Assembly (NCBI GenBank): GCA_033026295.1
Contig: CM065184.1
Location: 8,125,501 to 8,189,500 of the forward strand
Direction of reading: 5' to 3'
DNA from: Channa striata
Lineage: Eukaryota; Chordata; Actinopteri; Anabantiformes; Channidae
Length of the DNA: 64,000 nt
The translations under genes and the position numbers were made by a program. The notes under the pieces are model-generated. The model was not told the DNA's origin, ran no database searches, and was given only the letters and a program-made list of their open reading frames with translations. Positions 14,529 to 29,019 of this stretch are shown here, in pieces. Position 1 is the first letter of the stretch. The number at the start of each line of letters is the position of its first letter.

Positions 14529-16337
14529 AAATAAAGAACGGCTCACTGGCTGCTCCATCTACGGATTGGTAGAATGGGTCCAACTGCTCCCACACAGCTC
14601 CTGTTCACCAGTCTTCGCGTCAACACCGAATCAGTCCCAGTCCCGACCAGCCAGCTACCCACCACAAGGCACATGGGCTCAGTCATATGAGAATTCCTCG
14701 TTTGGCATTTGACGAGAATGGCAGATGTACTCTATCTACTTGTGGCTACTGTAAATGCCAGGCTAACCCACCCAGGCCCAAGTAAAGTCTAACAGTAACT
14801 GATTCACTGTAACTCAGAACCCAGTTCTAACGAGTGCGTGACATACTGTACGCTGGCACTGTAGAATACAATCATCCTACTACAGATCTGCCTTTCTCCT
14901 CTGGAGTATTGGCACTAAAACAAAATCAGCTATACCAGACTGTGTAGATTACACATAAAAGAGCAATTCCGATTCCGAATACAATTGGTTACACGACATT
15001 ATTGATATCTCTAGTCCCACAAGGCAAAAAATTTTATTGCTTGCTGTAGCTTCCCCCATTAAAAAGCAACATATTTCCACTTAGTGTCTACTTAGCCATT
15101 TTTCATGGCAACAATTAGCATTCCCCGCTGTTAATTTCCAGTGGTGTTCTTCAGGCAGGCAGCAGTTACATTTAGGCTCACAAATCTATCAGCTGATAAG
15201 CACTTTCACCATCGGGGCCGTAATAATACTGATGTCTGGAATTTTAAAGCCTAAAGGCCGTTGTTTGGCCAAAAGTGTAAAGATAATAAAAAATGTAATA
15301 TAAAAAAAGTAAAAGATAGTCTTCACCGACACCAGTTGACTAGTTTTTAGGAAGGTTAGTATCTGATACTATACACTAACCTTTATGCCCCCACCCTCGG
15401 ATTGCGTGTGGGTGACTTCTGTGATTAATATTTCCCATTTCTCACTGGGAGCATTGTCATTTGTAGATACACAGTATACACTGTATGTAGCTTCCCACAC
15501 TGACATGTAAATAACTAAAACTAATGAGCCCAGACACATTCTCCATGGCTGCATTTATAAGTTAATGCAAAATGAAATACATTCATTTGAAGTTAGAGCA
15601 ATCAGCAATTCTGGTGTCTCTAGGCTCCCCGCAGAGACGGGAGAAAGGATTCATCATACCACGTTCTCAATAATTCATTACAAACGAGCCCTTCCTGTTT
15701 TCTCCTCGTTTTAATGTCCCGGTCAAGCGTGGCTTGGCGGCTTGCATTGACTGACCACCTCCATGATCATCTCACGATCAGCTGACACCCCTTCGCATTG
15801 TGGAAATTCGGTTCTCACCATGCATAGAAGACACCTACTTTCCTTCACAGCTGAAGCATGTGACATATGCAGCGGACGTAACTTCCAAGGGGACTCTCAC
15901 AAGAGCACAAATCAGTTGGAGATTTTCTCTCATTATCTTTTCTCAGCAATAGCATGCGTCTCAGTTATTTGTGGCTGCAGCTTCATGCCTCCTGTTCCTG
16001 TTTTTTTGTTTTTTTGTTCTCCGACTGTTCTGTCGTCTCTGGACACCTGGACAGTTAATGAAAACCTACCACCCTCTTAAAAAGTACAATAAACTTTTAA
16101 TTGTGCTCTTTTGTGAATAACAAAGACTCAGTCCAATGTAACTCGGTGCGTAAGTGCCGCTGGTGAGGGTCATATCCTTTTTAGCTACGATACAGACATA
16201 ACTTACAAAGGAAGTTGGTGGCCCATCAGACAAGATATCTGACAAACTACAGGCTGCAGGATTTTTTTTGCAGACATTTATGGTCCCCAGAAGATCAAAT
16301 CCTTTTTTTTCCCTTGAGCACCACCAACAAGTTCACA

Positions 16338-16560
16338 TCCATCCATCCATTATCTCTACCCACTTATCCTGTTCATGGTCACAGGGGATGGAGCCTCTCC
16401 GAGCTGTCATTGGGTGAGAGGCAGGATATACTCTGGACACGTCTGAAGTCGGTCTTAGGGCAAACCCGGAGAGCCAAACACAGACAGCAGTTCACATTCA
16501 CACCTACGGGCAATTTATAGTCACCAGCTAACGTAACATGCATGTCTTTGGACACTATGC
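16338..16560 (+). repeat. L2/Maui-type LINE 3'-tail fragment (teleost dispersed repeat)
   Basis: The fragment begins with CATCCATCCATCCATTATCT, then has words close to the usual teleost consensus: CACTTATCCTGTTCATGGTC, ACAGGGGATGGAGCCT, GTGAGAGGCAGGATATACTC, CACACCTACGGGCAATTTA and CATGCATGTCTTTGGAC. This order is typical of a very abundant fish repeat that I associate with L2/Maui LINE tails; the class assignment is from memory. It is diverged, with no reverse transcriptase frame. Confidence 0.8.
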
Positions 16561-18173
16561 TGCCTAGTTATTACATATCTTGGAACTGGGAAGTATTGTC
16601 ATGTGCAATTTTGAATTTTTCTTTGGGATGGAAAATCATTGTCTTCTGAGAATGAATACCAATAATCTTTTTTTTATGTAGCACCCAAATTAGGTCTTTT
16701 TTTATGTGTCCTACTTTGGCTCAGATGTATTTGTGTGCAGTGAATATTATCTAATATTAACTAACACACTAAACTATGATGCTGGCCATGGGCAGGATTA
16801 CAGATGATAAACCTCAGAGTGTTAACAATGCTGTGGAGAGCGAATTTAGACGCTGACATTTGCAATCCCTTGTTAATAAATTCTTGTTTTTTCTTCAGTT
16901 GCAAATAGCTGGTGATGAGGAACATTAGGCATACTGCAATTATAAGAAACAATAAAGCAAAATTCAGCCAGTGATCATCCTGTGACTATGAAAGGTGCTT
17001 TCCAGTATCCTCAGATGTATCTGGGCTTACATGATGCCTTTATGTCCACCCCCGCCCGGCTCTAACCCCAACAGAGTCACGCCTTCTTCTATTCAGCAGC
17101 ATCTCCGAGCGAGCAAGGGGAGGGCAAAGGAGACCGCAGCGCCACAAGCAGCACAAAGTGCAGCTTCTGGAGTTCGAACAAGAAGACTTTTGTCTGCTAA
17201 CTCAGTGGGGTTCAGTGCTCTGATGTCTGCTAGATTTAGTTTCTGTCCCGGAAAATGACTATGTTTATTACCGTCGACTACCAAACCAGCAATAGTGTTT
17301 CTACTTTTGCTTCCACTTGAAATCTACCAGAGCAAATTGTATCGAGGATTAAAAACACTGCAGAGTGATTTCAATCCTCTGGGTCGTGCATAAAGCAGAT
17401 CTCTACACAGTTTGCTTGTGCTTTTGTGCCGGGTCGGATATAAATGTATCGCAGTGATCTAACCTGCGTATCAAAAGTAATAACGGTTTCACAAGTAAAT
17501 CTAAACACAAATAACAAGTCGAATCAACAAACCTAACTTCTTGTTACCAACCAAGCCAACCAATGTGCACGCCTCTCTGTCCATATTAAAGGCAGGGGGA
17601 GAAGAAATGGGACTTCCTGTCTGTTTCCAAGCTTTCTTTTTTTGCTATACTGTTAAAGGACAAAGCAGTAGGAATGTGGACAACAGATCAAGTCTAAGTG
17701 GTGTGTTTGAAATTCCTTTAATGAGAACTTGGCTGATTTAGAGGCAATATTGAGGCTCCTGAGCCTAATGCGTGACTTGAATCTTAAGCAGTTGGCTAGT
17801 TGTGATGGTTAGAGCAATAAATTATTTGCCGGATTTTAAAACAAATGAAAACGGGACAGGGGTGAGAGACACACACGGAAAAGATTTGACCGATGCTGGA
17901 TATTATTTTGTCTGCGAGGACCACAGCAAGCTACAGAGAGACGCATTTAAATGTCATTGTGGCTTCTTTTTTTCTGAAATCAGGGAAAAGAATCCAGGAA
18001 CCAGAGACCTGCACACAGGCAGCCTTACATGTAGGTCAATTTGTGCACAGGGAATGATGAAAGCTTCTGTTAGATCATTTTGCTGTCTGATTAAATCGAC
18101 TTAAATTATAATTAAAAAATGTGTAAACAACAAGTTGCCCAAAGTTTTTTGAAGCTATAAAATACATCTTCCA

Positions 18174-18188
18174 TTTTTTTTTTTTTTT
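18174..18188 (+). repeat. (T)15 homopolymer
   Basis: Run of 15 T. No associated element was recognised. Confidence 0.95.
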
Positions 18189-21100
18189 AGATATTTCTGC
18201 AGTGGTTAATTAAAATACATTTTGTATGACACAAAATATAGCTTGTCACTAACTGGACTGCAGTTTCTAAAAACCTGACTCATGCAGTATTATGAGCACA
18301 GTGTTTTAAAGTACACAGCTGTCCCATTATGTGCATGAAAGTGGGCTGAAGAGGATGTACATGTCCAGAATGCATCCGCCCCTAACCAGCCATCCACACT
18401 CGAAACAAATATCCATCCTATGTTTATGTGCTCCTGCCTATGTGTCAAGTTCATTTCAGTTCAGCAGCGGGCGGGAAGCGCACGACAGTACCACCCACCT
18501 TTTTATGGCACTTGACAGCCGTCTGCATGACAGATAACCGAGACACAAAATGCATTTGAATAATGCAGGCGTTCTCGGCGCATGGCATCGCTGGAGCCGA
18601 GGCGATAGTCGAAAGGCACGGGGATGGAGTCCAACTACTGCCCGAACACCTGTCTGACTAAACTCTCAGCGAAATTGTGTTTTAATGAGAGCTACTTTTT
18701 CGCACTTTAGAGGCCCTGCAAGTATCTACAGTGCTCTTTGCTAACAATGGAACACATGGAAAGTGCTGATTTTAAGTGTGATTATTCAAGATGAACGCAG
18801 AGGTCACTGATGCTGGCTGAGGTGACTGTTCCCTTGTTAACTAACCTATTTTTTCTTTTCTTTTTATCTATTCTTATCTAAAGAACAGTTTTCCCCCTTG
18901 CCCACCTCACTGTTTCATTTATTTATTTTTGGACCGAGCACCTGCCTCCTCTTAATTCTGCATGCATTCCTACAGCATGGAGTCTGGGGCAATTACTGCA
19001 TATTGAACACCGCCACAGTCTTTTTCAGCAGAACGTGGATAAACAGCAACTCTAATACATTTTACATCTCAAGGTTCATATCGCACTCGCCTACTGTACA
19101 GATCACCTTCATTAAAACCATCTGACTCTAAAGGGATGAGCTGTCAAGGGCTTTGCAAATCACCCAAAACCTTTCCCTGTGCCATTAATCTAAATTAATA
19201 CTCTGACAAATATGTCATAATATTGGGCGAGAAATATGATAAATGCTCGATTCAGCCCATCTATAATTAAGTCTCTTTAGCAAAATGGCAAAATTTCAAA
19301 TTGCAGAGCTGACATCGCTCCTGAAAGCAACAAAGGTGACCTTATGCTTTTGCTCTAAACAACCCACTAATAATGGAGATTGCCCTTTAAAAAGACTTGA
19401 CAGGTGAAGTGTAGTAAAGTGCAGCGAATGACTGTACAGTAGCTGTGAGCCACATGCAAAATATTCCTGCATAGCTCATTTAAACAGAATTACACTGTAA
19501 CATCATTACTGCATTTCAAAACATACTTAATGTTCTGATAAGTGGAAAAACATATTATCTTTTGTGATTTTGTTTTCTATTAAGGATTAAATGAGCTATG
19601 ACACTTACTGTACACAGAACAGGCTCCCAGACCAAACCGAACAGCAGAATGCATTATCGTGGCTCAAATCACGTTGTGCGGAAATGACTGGTTTAATTTT
19701 GCAAGACTTAAGGATTTAGAGAGGGGGGATGGATATTTGGTTGCAATTGTATCTTTTTTAAATATATTTTGTATTTGGATTTAAGTGAAATGCAGAGGGA
19801 ATTATGGTCCGGGCTGTTGTTGAGAGGGTTAAGGTTATGGATATACAAATTGCGTCTGACTCGTTTGGGTGAGAAAATAATTCTTCCAGCTTTGTGTGGA
19901 TAAATATTCCTTCCCCAGCCAGTATCTGACAAAATCACTGTTCTGCAAGAGGCACACTGAAAAAAAAAAACGGACACGCATGCACTCTGTGTTTTCATCT
20001 TGTGCAAGCAACTATGAAATTTCAAAAGAAATCTCTCAGCTGCACAATACTTGCCTAACTGGTTTATTATATCTGTTTCCTCAGTTGGCTTCTACGTTAA
20101 ATGACATAAGGTATTGTATATCCCCAGGTGCCAACCTCTAACTAGACTAGGAGGTGCATTCACCTCGTTCACGGGGCTTCCTGGTAATGAGGTGGAAGAG
20201 GGTGTCAGCCTATGGCCAGCTGGGAGGCACAGTCCACTGGTGAGTCAGACGAAGTGTAATAGGCAAAGCCAAGACATGAAGGGAGACTGCAGCAGTCAGA
20301 CTGATGTCACTAGTGCTTGAGGACAAGCTAATAATAGGACGTGTTTATGAAAATATCAAAATATAACATGCCATGGGGTGTCCTGGTTGTTCAGAAAAGC
20401 AGGGGACATGTAGTGTACTGTGATTTTCAATCTGGCTCACATGCCTTTCAGGTTTTTTTTTTTGCATCAGAAATCTTTTCCTCACCTCTTTTCTGTCACT
20501 CCTGTCACATAGACATAGACACTGGATAAGAAATATTTGCATTTTCTGTATATAATGTGCTGGACTAGGGTCGACAACAGATGTACAATATCACTATTTA
20601 CTCATTTCCATGGAGCCTGAAATCCACATCCGACACTACAAATCAGACACGATCGTAGTCGATTTCATCCAGGAATTTATTTAAATGATTTTCTGAAATC
20701 AAAGGCGGAGAAAAGACAACACACACAGTAGTTTGTCTTGTGGTGCTACAGCAGAGCTGGAACGTCTACAGTACAATGTGGTACAGCATGCAGCCCCACA
20801 TGTGTTGGTTTCCACAATTACAGGCCCGTTAATCAACTCACACGGTGACGACACCAGCGAGAGCCAGGAAACTGTAAATCAATGACCAGCATCAGAAATG
20901 GATGGGAAAGGAAAACATCAGATGAAGCATCATCTGTGCTGTGTCTGACGGCTTGTATTGTCACAATCTGGACATTTCAGAAACAATCCGTCCATAAAGG
21001 AGTAAAAGAAAAAGATTTAAGATACATATGTAACAAAGAGCATTAATGCTTGTTATCTTTCATCACTAATATGCTTTTGGGAACCAGCGTTTAAATATGT

Positions 21101-24100
21101 GGCTTCATAATGTAGATCTTTGATCTCGTTTTCACACCCCTCCCACAGTGTTACTGTGCAGACTTTAAAGGACGAACTTTCCTCAGCTCTTGTCTATCAG
21201 AGCTGATTCTAGCAATTTCTAACAGAGTGAGCCTAGGGATGATCAGAACTAGTACAAAGCTGGAATAATAGACACTGCAATCCAGCTCCAGAGGGGGTAT
21301 GCTAAACTCAAATGAGGACATAATATAATACGCCCGTGCCGATGAACCAGTCTATTTTTATTTTACTGTTTAAAATATTTTATGAAAAGTCATGCTGGTG
21401 CTTTTGTCAACCTGCAAAATAGTTTTGGTGATTTAATTATTCTGTCTGGGCATACATATGTAGAAAAATGTATATATATAAATATATAAATATGTATATA
21501 CATAGGCACTGTAATATGTTATGTAGTAGTTTCTATTTACAAAATGAAAAAGAGCAACAAAAAGCACAATTACGTTTCTACTTCATTTAGTAATATCAGA
21601 AAAAAACTAAAAAAAACAAGACCTTTAGTCATAAAGATGGATGAAATGACAAGTAAACTGTAGCTGATCACATTTTAACTTTACTCAAAGTAACTAAGTA
21701 TTCCATCGACAAAAAATATTTTCAGCCAAACATTAACATCAGACACTAACATCAGCACTAACTGGATACAGGTAGAATAAATTTGCACTAAACACCATCG
21801 AAAGTATTGTTTGAATTATCGTTTTTCAGTAAAGACAAGCTGAACATGCTTAGTTAACTGTGACAAATATGTGTTGTATTGATAGTCCCTTTCCTATTTA
21901 GATAATGTGATAAATAGAGTTCTTAGAAATCCCAACAAACTCATGAATATACACAAAATATGAAACCTAAGATAAGAAATAAAACTTGTAAATGACCAAA
22001 TGTCCCATGTCATGACACACTGTATGTACTGTAAAGGAAAGTCTTTTGTTATAATTTTTTTTTATATATATAAGCAAAGTGCATTGTTAAAGCTACAATA
22101 TGCAACTAGTTAATGTTTCCATGAAGCTTCCAGATCAACCCACCCTGCTCTGACATGCTCGGCCACGTTCTGCCCAGCTCTTCAGGTGCTTGGCATTGTG
22201 ACATTACAACAACAGCACAAATGCTCCGAAACGTATGAATGCAGCAGAAATAACTCTCAGACTGAAGTCAAAGGTTGACTTCAGTCGCCCATTTTACCAT
22301 CTGATCACGCTGACTGACATTCTGTGTTTTTGACTTTGGGAACCTTGAAGTTGATGACAGCAGAAACACTCATTATGGGTGGCCCCCATCTGACAGAAGG
22401 CATTTGAGCCACAGCGCTTTGCACGGTGCTGTTGCACTGCACACTTCACATTTCTCCTCTCTGTGTGCATTTTTTAAGGAAGGCAATAAACATCCACGTT
22501 TAAAAAGGTTTAGGTCACAGCAGAAAAGTGCACGACGTCATTAGCCTTTTTTTTTTTTTGCTTAACCGGATGAATTGAGGGGCCCCCATGATTGACAGCA
22601 GACTGTCCCCAACTCATTGTAAAAGAACTCATGAAGCGAGCGTCATTGAGGCGTAGCTCCTGGAGGAGCCCGTGGAACAGTCTGTGATCTCTCCTCGTAC
22701 TCATTAACCCACATGGATTTCCATTCCTGTGTCCAGCGTATTTCAGAACAGCCACTTACCTCGCAACCCCCCCCAAACGCCAGAACCAGTATCCTCTGCC
22801 TGTCTATTTCTATGCAGATGTTTGGAGAAAATTGTAATGTTTCCATTTGTGAATAGTTAGAGTTTTCTAACATTTTTTATTTTATGAGTTAGGCTCAGTT
22901 TTTCGATTTCGTGGCTGTCTAGTACCAAGAAAAACAATGCAGAACCCTTTCTTTTTATTTGAGTAGACCTGAAGACAAACGTTAACCACTTTTTAAATTT
23001 TATTTTAATGACCTCAATTATTTTATTTGGTCCCCACTATTTAAAAAAAAGGTCTGACTTTTGCTTTGGAATAAGAGAAAACAGTTAAATACCTTTTTTT
23101 GCAAAGGATGTCTTCTTTTTGAAATGAATAAATCTCATGAAAACAAACTACTACTAACATAACAAGGTAGTGACAGATTTGTGTGGGTGTTTACTCTGTG
23201 GAAACCAGAGCATTGACATTATCTGATCGGTGGCGTTTATTTTTTCTTGCCAGTCTGAGGTCTTGAATAATTAAATGGGATCAGCGTGCTCCTCTTTTTG
23301 TTAAACACAGGAGGTATTCTGACAGTCTCTGTTTGACAGGCTTTGCCCTACCCCAGAACGTGAGGGGCCTTCTAAACAAAGCCGAGGCTTTGTGCATTAA
23401 AAGCAGGGAGACACTGTCTAGACCAAATATCTCTTTCACACTAAGTTCACCGATGCCGTTCTGTCCTGAAAGGCAGACTCCAGCAGAAATCTCATTGCTT
23501 GCTTTAGATTCATCTGTCTGGCCAGCGCTGATGGCTTCAGTCCATCTGGGAATTCAGTCAGGCTTGGAGTTACACACCTGACATGTTGCAAGAATGGACA
23601 CAGACCAACACTCCCTCTGAGATCAAATTTGTTTTTTCACTGTTAATGTCCAAAAATGCTGCGAGGCCAATAAATCAGTGCCTTTTTTTTTTTTCAGATG
23701 AATGCAAAAAGAAATTGATGGAGGACATTTGTAGGACGGGCACAAAGAAAGTACTAAACATCCAAATATATTCTCCTCTCAAGGACAAAAAACATAGTTT
23801 TCCCGGAGAACATGTGTGGCCTTAGGGTGGAAAGTATACACAGACCTTAGTTCACTGTGATTTGTGCTCATGCAGTTGTAAGTCACAGGAGAGCTCTTAG
23901 CAGCTTCACAATAGGAAATTGCAAATTGACAAAAAAGGCCAAAAACGAGCAACATATTTCCACAGAGAGATTAGTGAGAGAAAACTTAATTAACAACATG
24001 GCTCAGAAAGTTGAGATTTCACCTCAAAACCATATACCCTCAAAACCGAGGATCACCAGGGCCAGAAGTATCAATGATGCATATGCACAAAAACATGCAT

Positions 24101-25526
24101 ATGACTTTTCTCACTCATAAAATGCTGTGTGGTGTATAAACTCAGAATGTGCAAGGAGAAGCACATCATGCAAATACATCAGACTGTGTTTTCTAGAGGC
24201 AGCATGAATTGATTATATCGAGGAAACTGGAAGTAAGATGAGAAAATAATCTGGGTCTCAAGTGTTTTGTAAAATTGACTAACTCCTTTAATATTTAGAA
24301 CTCTCATTTCACATTTATAGGTTTAATTTTCCGTAATTTTAATTTTCACCTTTCTTTTTCATATCCATTGCATCTTTGTCGGTGATAATCCTTTGAGTGT
24401 TTAGTTATGATCACTGTGGTTTTTGCCAGTGATCCACGATGCTACATGTGATTAATAACCAGTAAACATATCACCACTACGTGACAGTCGTGTGTTATAA
24501 AGTCTCACCAATGCAAGGCGACTTCTGCTGTCCATTTTCACATTGACAGTCTAATGAGCGGCAGAGCACATGTTACAGAACAGAAAATGATGTTTAAAGG
24601 CTCTTTTATATCCACTCATTGTGGATTGTGGAAGAAGTAATGAGGCCTGTGCGTGTGCATTCATTTCCACAATAATTGAAATTTACAGTAACCACATGTA
24701 TCGTATATGAATCTTGGTTTTATCTAGTCTCAGATTTCTGTACAATGTGCTTTATACACTGTATTTATTATGACATAAAACCATGAGTAGGCATTGTTTG
24801 CATGACTGTATAATTTCACTTTTGCCAGTCACACTAAATGGCTTCAAGAAATCCGAACTACAAACTCAGAAATCAGTTAGAGGAGGTAAATCATGTCAGA
24901 GGTTCCTGGGTTTGATTACAGTGTAGTGGTGTTACAGTTTGTATACTGTACTGCTGCATAATGCACTTCAAACTGAAACTCGACGGTGCCTGCAGCAGCT
25001 GACCGAACTGTCTGTACCTTTCTTGATATGACGATCATGGGTTTGTGTGTTTGAAAGAATCACCTCTTTGATAATGATCCACCAAGTACCATCCACAATT
25101 TTACTTGCCTGCTTTGTCAAAATAACTCCTGGCTCAATATCTGAATTGTCAAATACTTTTGAGAATGGCTCACTGAGCCTGCTGAGACCCTGAGGAACAT
25201 TTCTGATGTAATTTAATCACAGTATTACCTCAGCAAGTGCAGGCTATAGAGAGGCAAGTGTGGGGAAAATCCAGCCCATGGAGACTTTATTAACCTATAT
25301 TTCGCTGTTTGCACTTTGCACATGTTTAGACTCAACAAGAAAACAGTTTTGCATGTACTGAATTGAAGATTTTTAAAGCAAAACTCTAATAATCACACCT
25401 CTTATTGCCAAAGTTTGCTGTTGTAATGTGCAGTTGGGCATTGATGGCCCACGATAAAACAAAAATCATGCATCGGTTTGACTCCACATTCTTTATATGC
25501 CATCCAGTATACAGCATACAGAACAT

Positions 25527-25665
25527 GCACCAATCAGACACAGCATTAACACCTCCTGGTGGATTGAATATAAAAATATGATTAGTTTTTCACAAAAAGC
25601 TTAAGAACTTATAAATGCTGATGTATCAATATGAGTAAACCACCTGTCAGCACATAAAGTGGTTA
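25527..25665. mobile_element. Probable Tc1-like DNA transposon remnant
   Basis: The left side reads GCACCAATCAGACACAGCAT followed by TAACACCTCC, very like the terminal part of a common fish Tc1-type element. The right side carries AAACCACCTGTCAGCAC, resembling the inner part of the other end of the same family. About 140 bases separate the ends, so it would be an internally deleted relic with no transposase. Assignment is from memory of the family. Confidence 0.45.
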
Positions 25666-28600
25666 AAATCAGCCTCACCTTTGACCTGTATGTTTTTTTT
25701 ATTTCTGTTTTGCTCATAATTACTATAATTATGATAAAGTATTGTTTAAAATGCATTGTCTTTCAGTGGAGTACTAAAATTTAGACCTGCTTTTCCTTGA
25801 GTAAAACATTTGAAGTTTGTAGTGGAGAATTATACGCCAATACTTACAATTTTCTAGTATTTGTCCTCCATGACATGTGGCTGACTAGTATATGTTTATA
25901 TGTGTGTGTAATATAGTTCTAATGCACAACTAAACATATTGCAATATTGTTATTCATTACGTATATGCTTGTGCACAGACTTATGTAGCGTCACCTTTGC
26001 CCACTGTGGCCCACTCACTTCAACTAGTGACAAGGACAAAACAGTAGACGGCAACAGAAAGACATGCCTGATGCCAAAAAGCAAACAGTTTCAAGTTTGG
26101 CAGGAGCCCTCGTGTTTATGTAAGACCCCATCTCTCATAGGAAGGAACAGATTGAGAAAAAGCGTTTTCAGGGTCTTTAAACCTTGTATTGATTAAATTC
26201 CATCTTGAGTTTCGGTTCTTTCTTTTAAACGCCAGTGGTGCTGTGGGGAAGCATCGCCGATAATCTGTGAGTCATTAACATCTCTTGTCTATTTTTTTAC
26301 TGCTGTGCCAGCGACACATGTCACAGCGAGTGCCGCTCCAAGATAGACACTTTCAATCAGAAATCCGTAAACTGTGCAAATCACAAGAAGAAGAGTGCAG
26401 GATATAGACGGTAGAGAGCGTGATGACAAATGGAGACTGAAATTCACCTTATGGGCTAAACTGAGAGGCCTCGTCAATGGAGACTTACCACAATAGTGTC
26501 ATTCAGACGTGGACACTCCAACAAGCTGCTGTGATAAGCGCTGACATTAAGATGAGCAATCTCTGCGTCCGCCCACTGACCCTGACCTCTAAGACTTATT
26601 GTAATGCATCAGCCTGCTCAGGACACAGATAACAAAATCTGCATCTTCAGCCACTATTTTCCATTTGTCACTTTGGGCCAAAGATATAAAACAACACTGA
26701 CCTTAAAGATGTTGATTACACTTTACAGACACAAAGCTAGGCTGCGCAATGTAATTTCCAAAGTGAAAGTGGAAGACCAAACAATTCAATATATGAAAAT
26801 ATATTCCGGCCTTATCACTTATCTGAAGCCGCACAGAAAAAAGAAAAAAAAAATGTCAACACTGCATCTTTTGACACCCACAAAGAACAATGTTTACAAA
26901 ATCCTTTGATTTTTCCCGCAGTTCACTATGTGTATGTTCACAGTGCCAAATGGCAGTAAATTATTCTCTCGCTCTTGCTGCTAATCCTCTTTTTTTCGCC
27001 CCCTTCGTCTAATTGTCACCTCACATCAGAGAGAAAGCTGCAATTATTGCACTTCAGTAACTGTTGAGACAACATCACAACAGTCAAGCTTTGGACACCG
27101 CTGAGCTGATGGTTTGGCAAGATGGTCTGAGGAGCAGAGCTCTTAAAGTGGAGGATCTCAAAGCTCCACAGCACCTGCTTAATGATAACTTTAGATCACC
27201 GCGTGAGAGTACTGGAGGGTGTAGACATTTTCATATAAATGTGCCCATCGAGCAGTAAACCCACGGAGCAGTTCCAGGTGCTGGTGCCTAAAGAAACCTG
27301 AAATGCCTCCATCACTGCTTAGTGGCCCTGCAGCAGCAGTAACTGTAATGTCATACATTTTTCTTGCTTATGACCACACACACTTTAAAAGTGAGCAGGC
27401 AGTTTGTTGTAAAAATGGACACTCTGTCATTCACGATCTCGAAATGACGCTCGCATTCAATTGTATTCATGTTTAAAAGGTGACACATGTGACATCCATA
27501 ATGTGATATACTGCACCGATGAGAAATTGCACAATGAAGGTAAACTAACTAACCTAGAGAAATATAATAACTGATCGTTCATACTCCAGATGATTTATGC
27601 TGACACAAAAGATTCTGAATGCAGCCGTTCAAATAAATTGAATCCTAAGTTTGTGTCGGTTTCCTGAGTAGCCGGCATCATATCAGTTATGGGACAAACT
27701 ACTGCAGTTTACTGTCCACCAAAAACAACGCCAGAGAAAACTGAAAAGAATTTTGAATTTATGTTTTGTTTTGCCATGAGTGCAGTTGTTGTGTTGTGCG
27801 TGTGCCGCCCTGTTGTCGTGTGATAAAGCGACACTTTAACGTACAGCCACTTGATGTTGGTGGTGGCCTCACACAGGTGAAAAGGTTTATGTTCACATTG
27901 TCATTGTTATGACATAACTGCAAGGTCACCTTTACTATTCCCTGCAGAGTTGGATTTATTAAGAGATGAGCCGTTAGTGTATATGCAGCGTTGTTTTTTC
28001 AAGCATAGACGGGCGAGGTGGTTTCAGATGCTCAGTCTACTTTTAATAGTCCATCTGTGCTATCCAAAGCACTACTTATTGTGTTATGAAGAATAAAATA
28101 AAATGAGGCTCACACTGCACTAAATGCCTGAGAGAAGATTCACTATAACATCATTAAAGCTGGCTGCGTATTTTGCGACCGTACAGTTCATTTGCTCACA
28201 CTGCTGTAAGTAACCCGGAAACTTATGTTTTATCCAAACATCAAAATGTGATCGACCCAGGGATAAGTTGTGGCCTTGTCAGTTAGTGGGCTTGATAAAA
28301 GACACCATAAATTATTTATGTACAACCTAAAATAAATGGAAGGTGACTAATTGGCCTAGCAAGGAAATTATAGGCATTTTTAGTATTTTAGTGGCCATAA
28401 ATTCAGATGTTGGGAACTGCAACTGTCACCTTACCTTACTGTTAGCCACAAAATATATAAAGCAAAAAATATAGGTCAGTTTATATTAATTATTTGGCAG
28501 CAGAAACAGCATTAACATCATTTTGCGTGTGTTTCAGGGACACTTTACAGATTAACATAGTCGAGTATTTAACCAAGATTAATGCTGAGGTCAGTGAGTA

Positions 28601-28993
28601 TCTCTCTAGACCGGCCAAAACAGATTCTCTCCATATACATAATCAAATATTATAGGAATTATATACCACAGGAGATAAACACATATATTATCCTGATTTA
28701 AAAAAAAAGATTTGGCTAATAATTTATAAGTAACATAGTTGCATTCTCAGCATGATTAAAATGATTGCATGGCAGGCAGCGGTGTTCCTGTAACGGTACT
28801 AATGTTTTGCTATAAAGTCAGACGATGTGTCCGTTAAGTGACAAGAAACAGGCTCGGTTGTGCGTTCGCTAACTGTGGATCCTTCAGTTTGAACAATGAC
28901 TAAAGAAGTTGTACAGTGTAGCACCACTGGCTCCGAATGCATGAACCGTGAAGCAATAGTTTCCATGGATACCAGTGTTCTTAGAGACATTTG

Positions 28994-29019
28994 CACACAC
29001 ACACACACACACACACACA
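28994..29019 (+). repeat. (CA)13 microsatellite
   Basis: Perfect CA dinucleotide tract in the intron. Confidence 0.95.
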
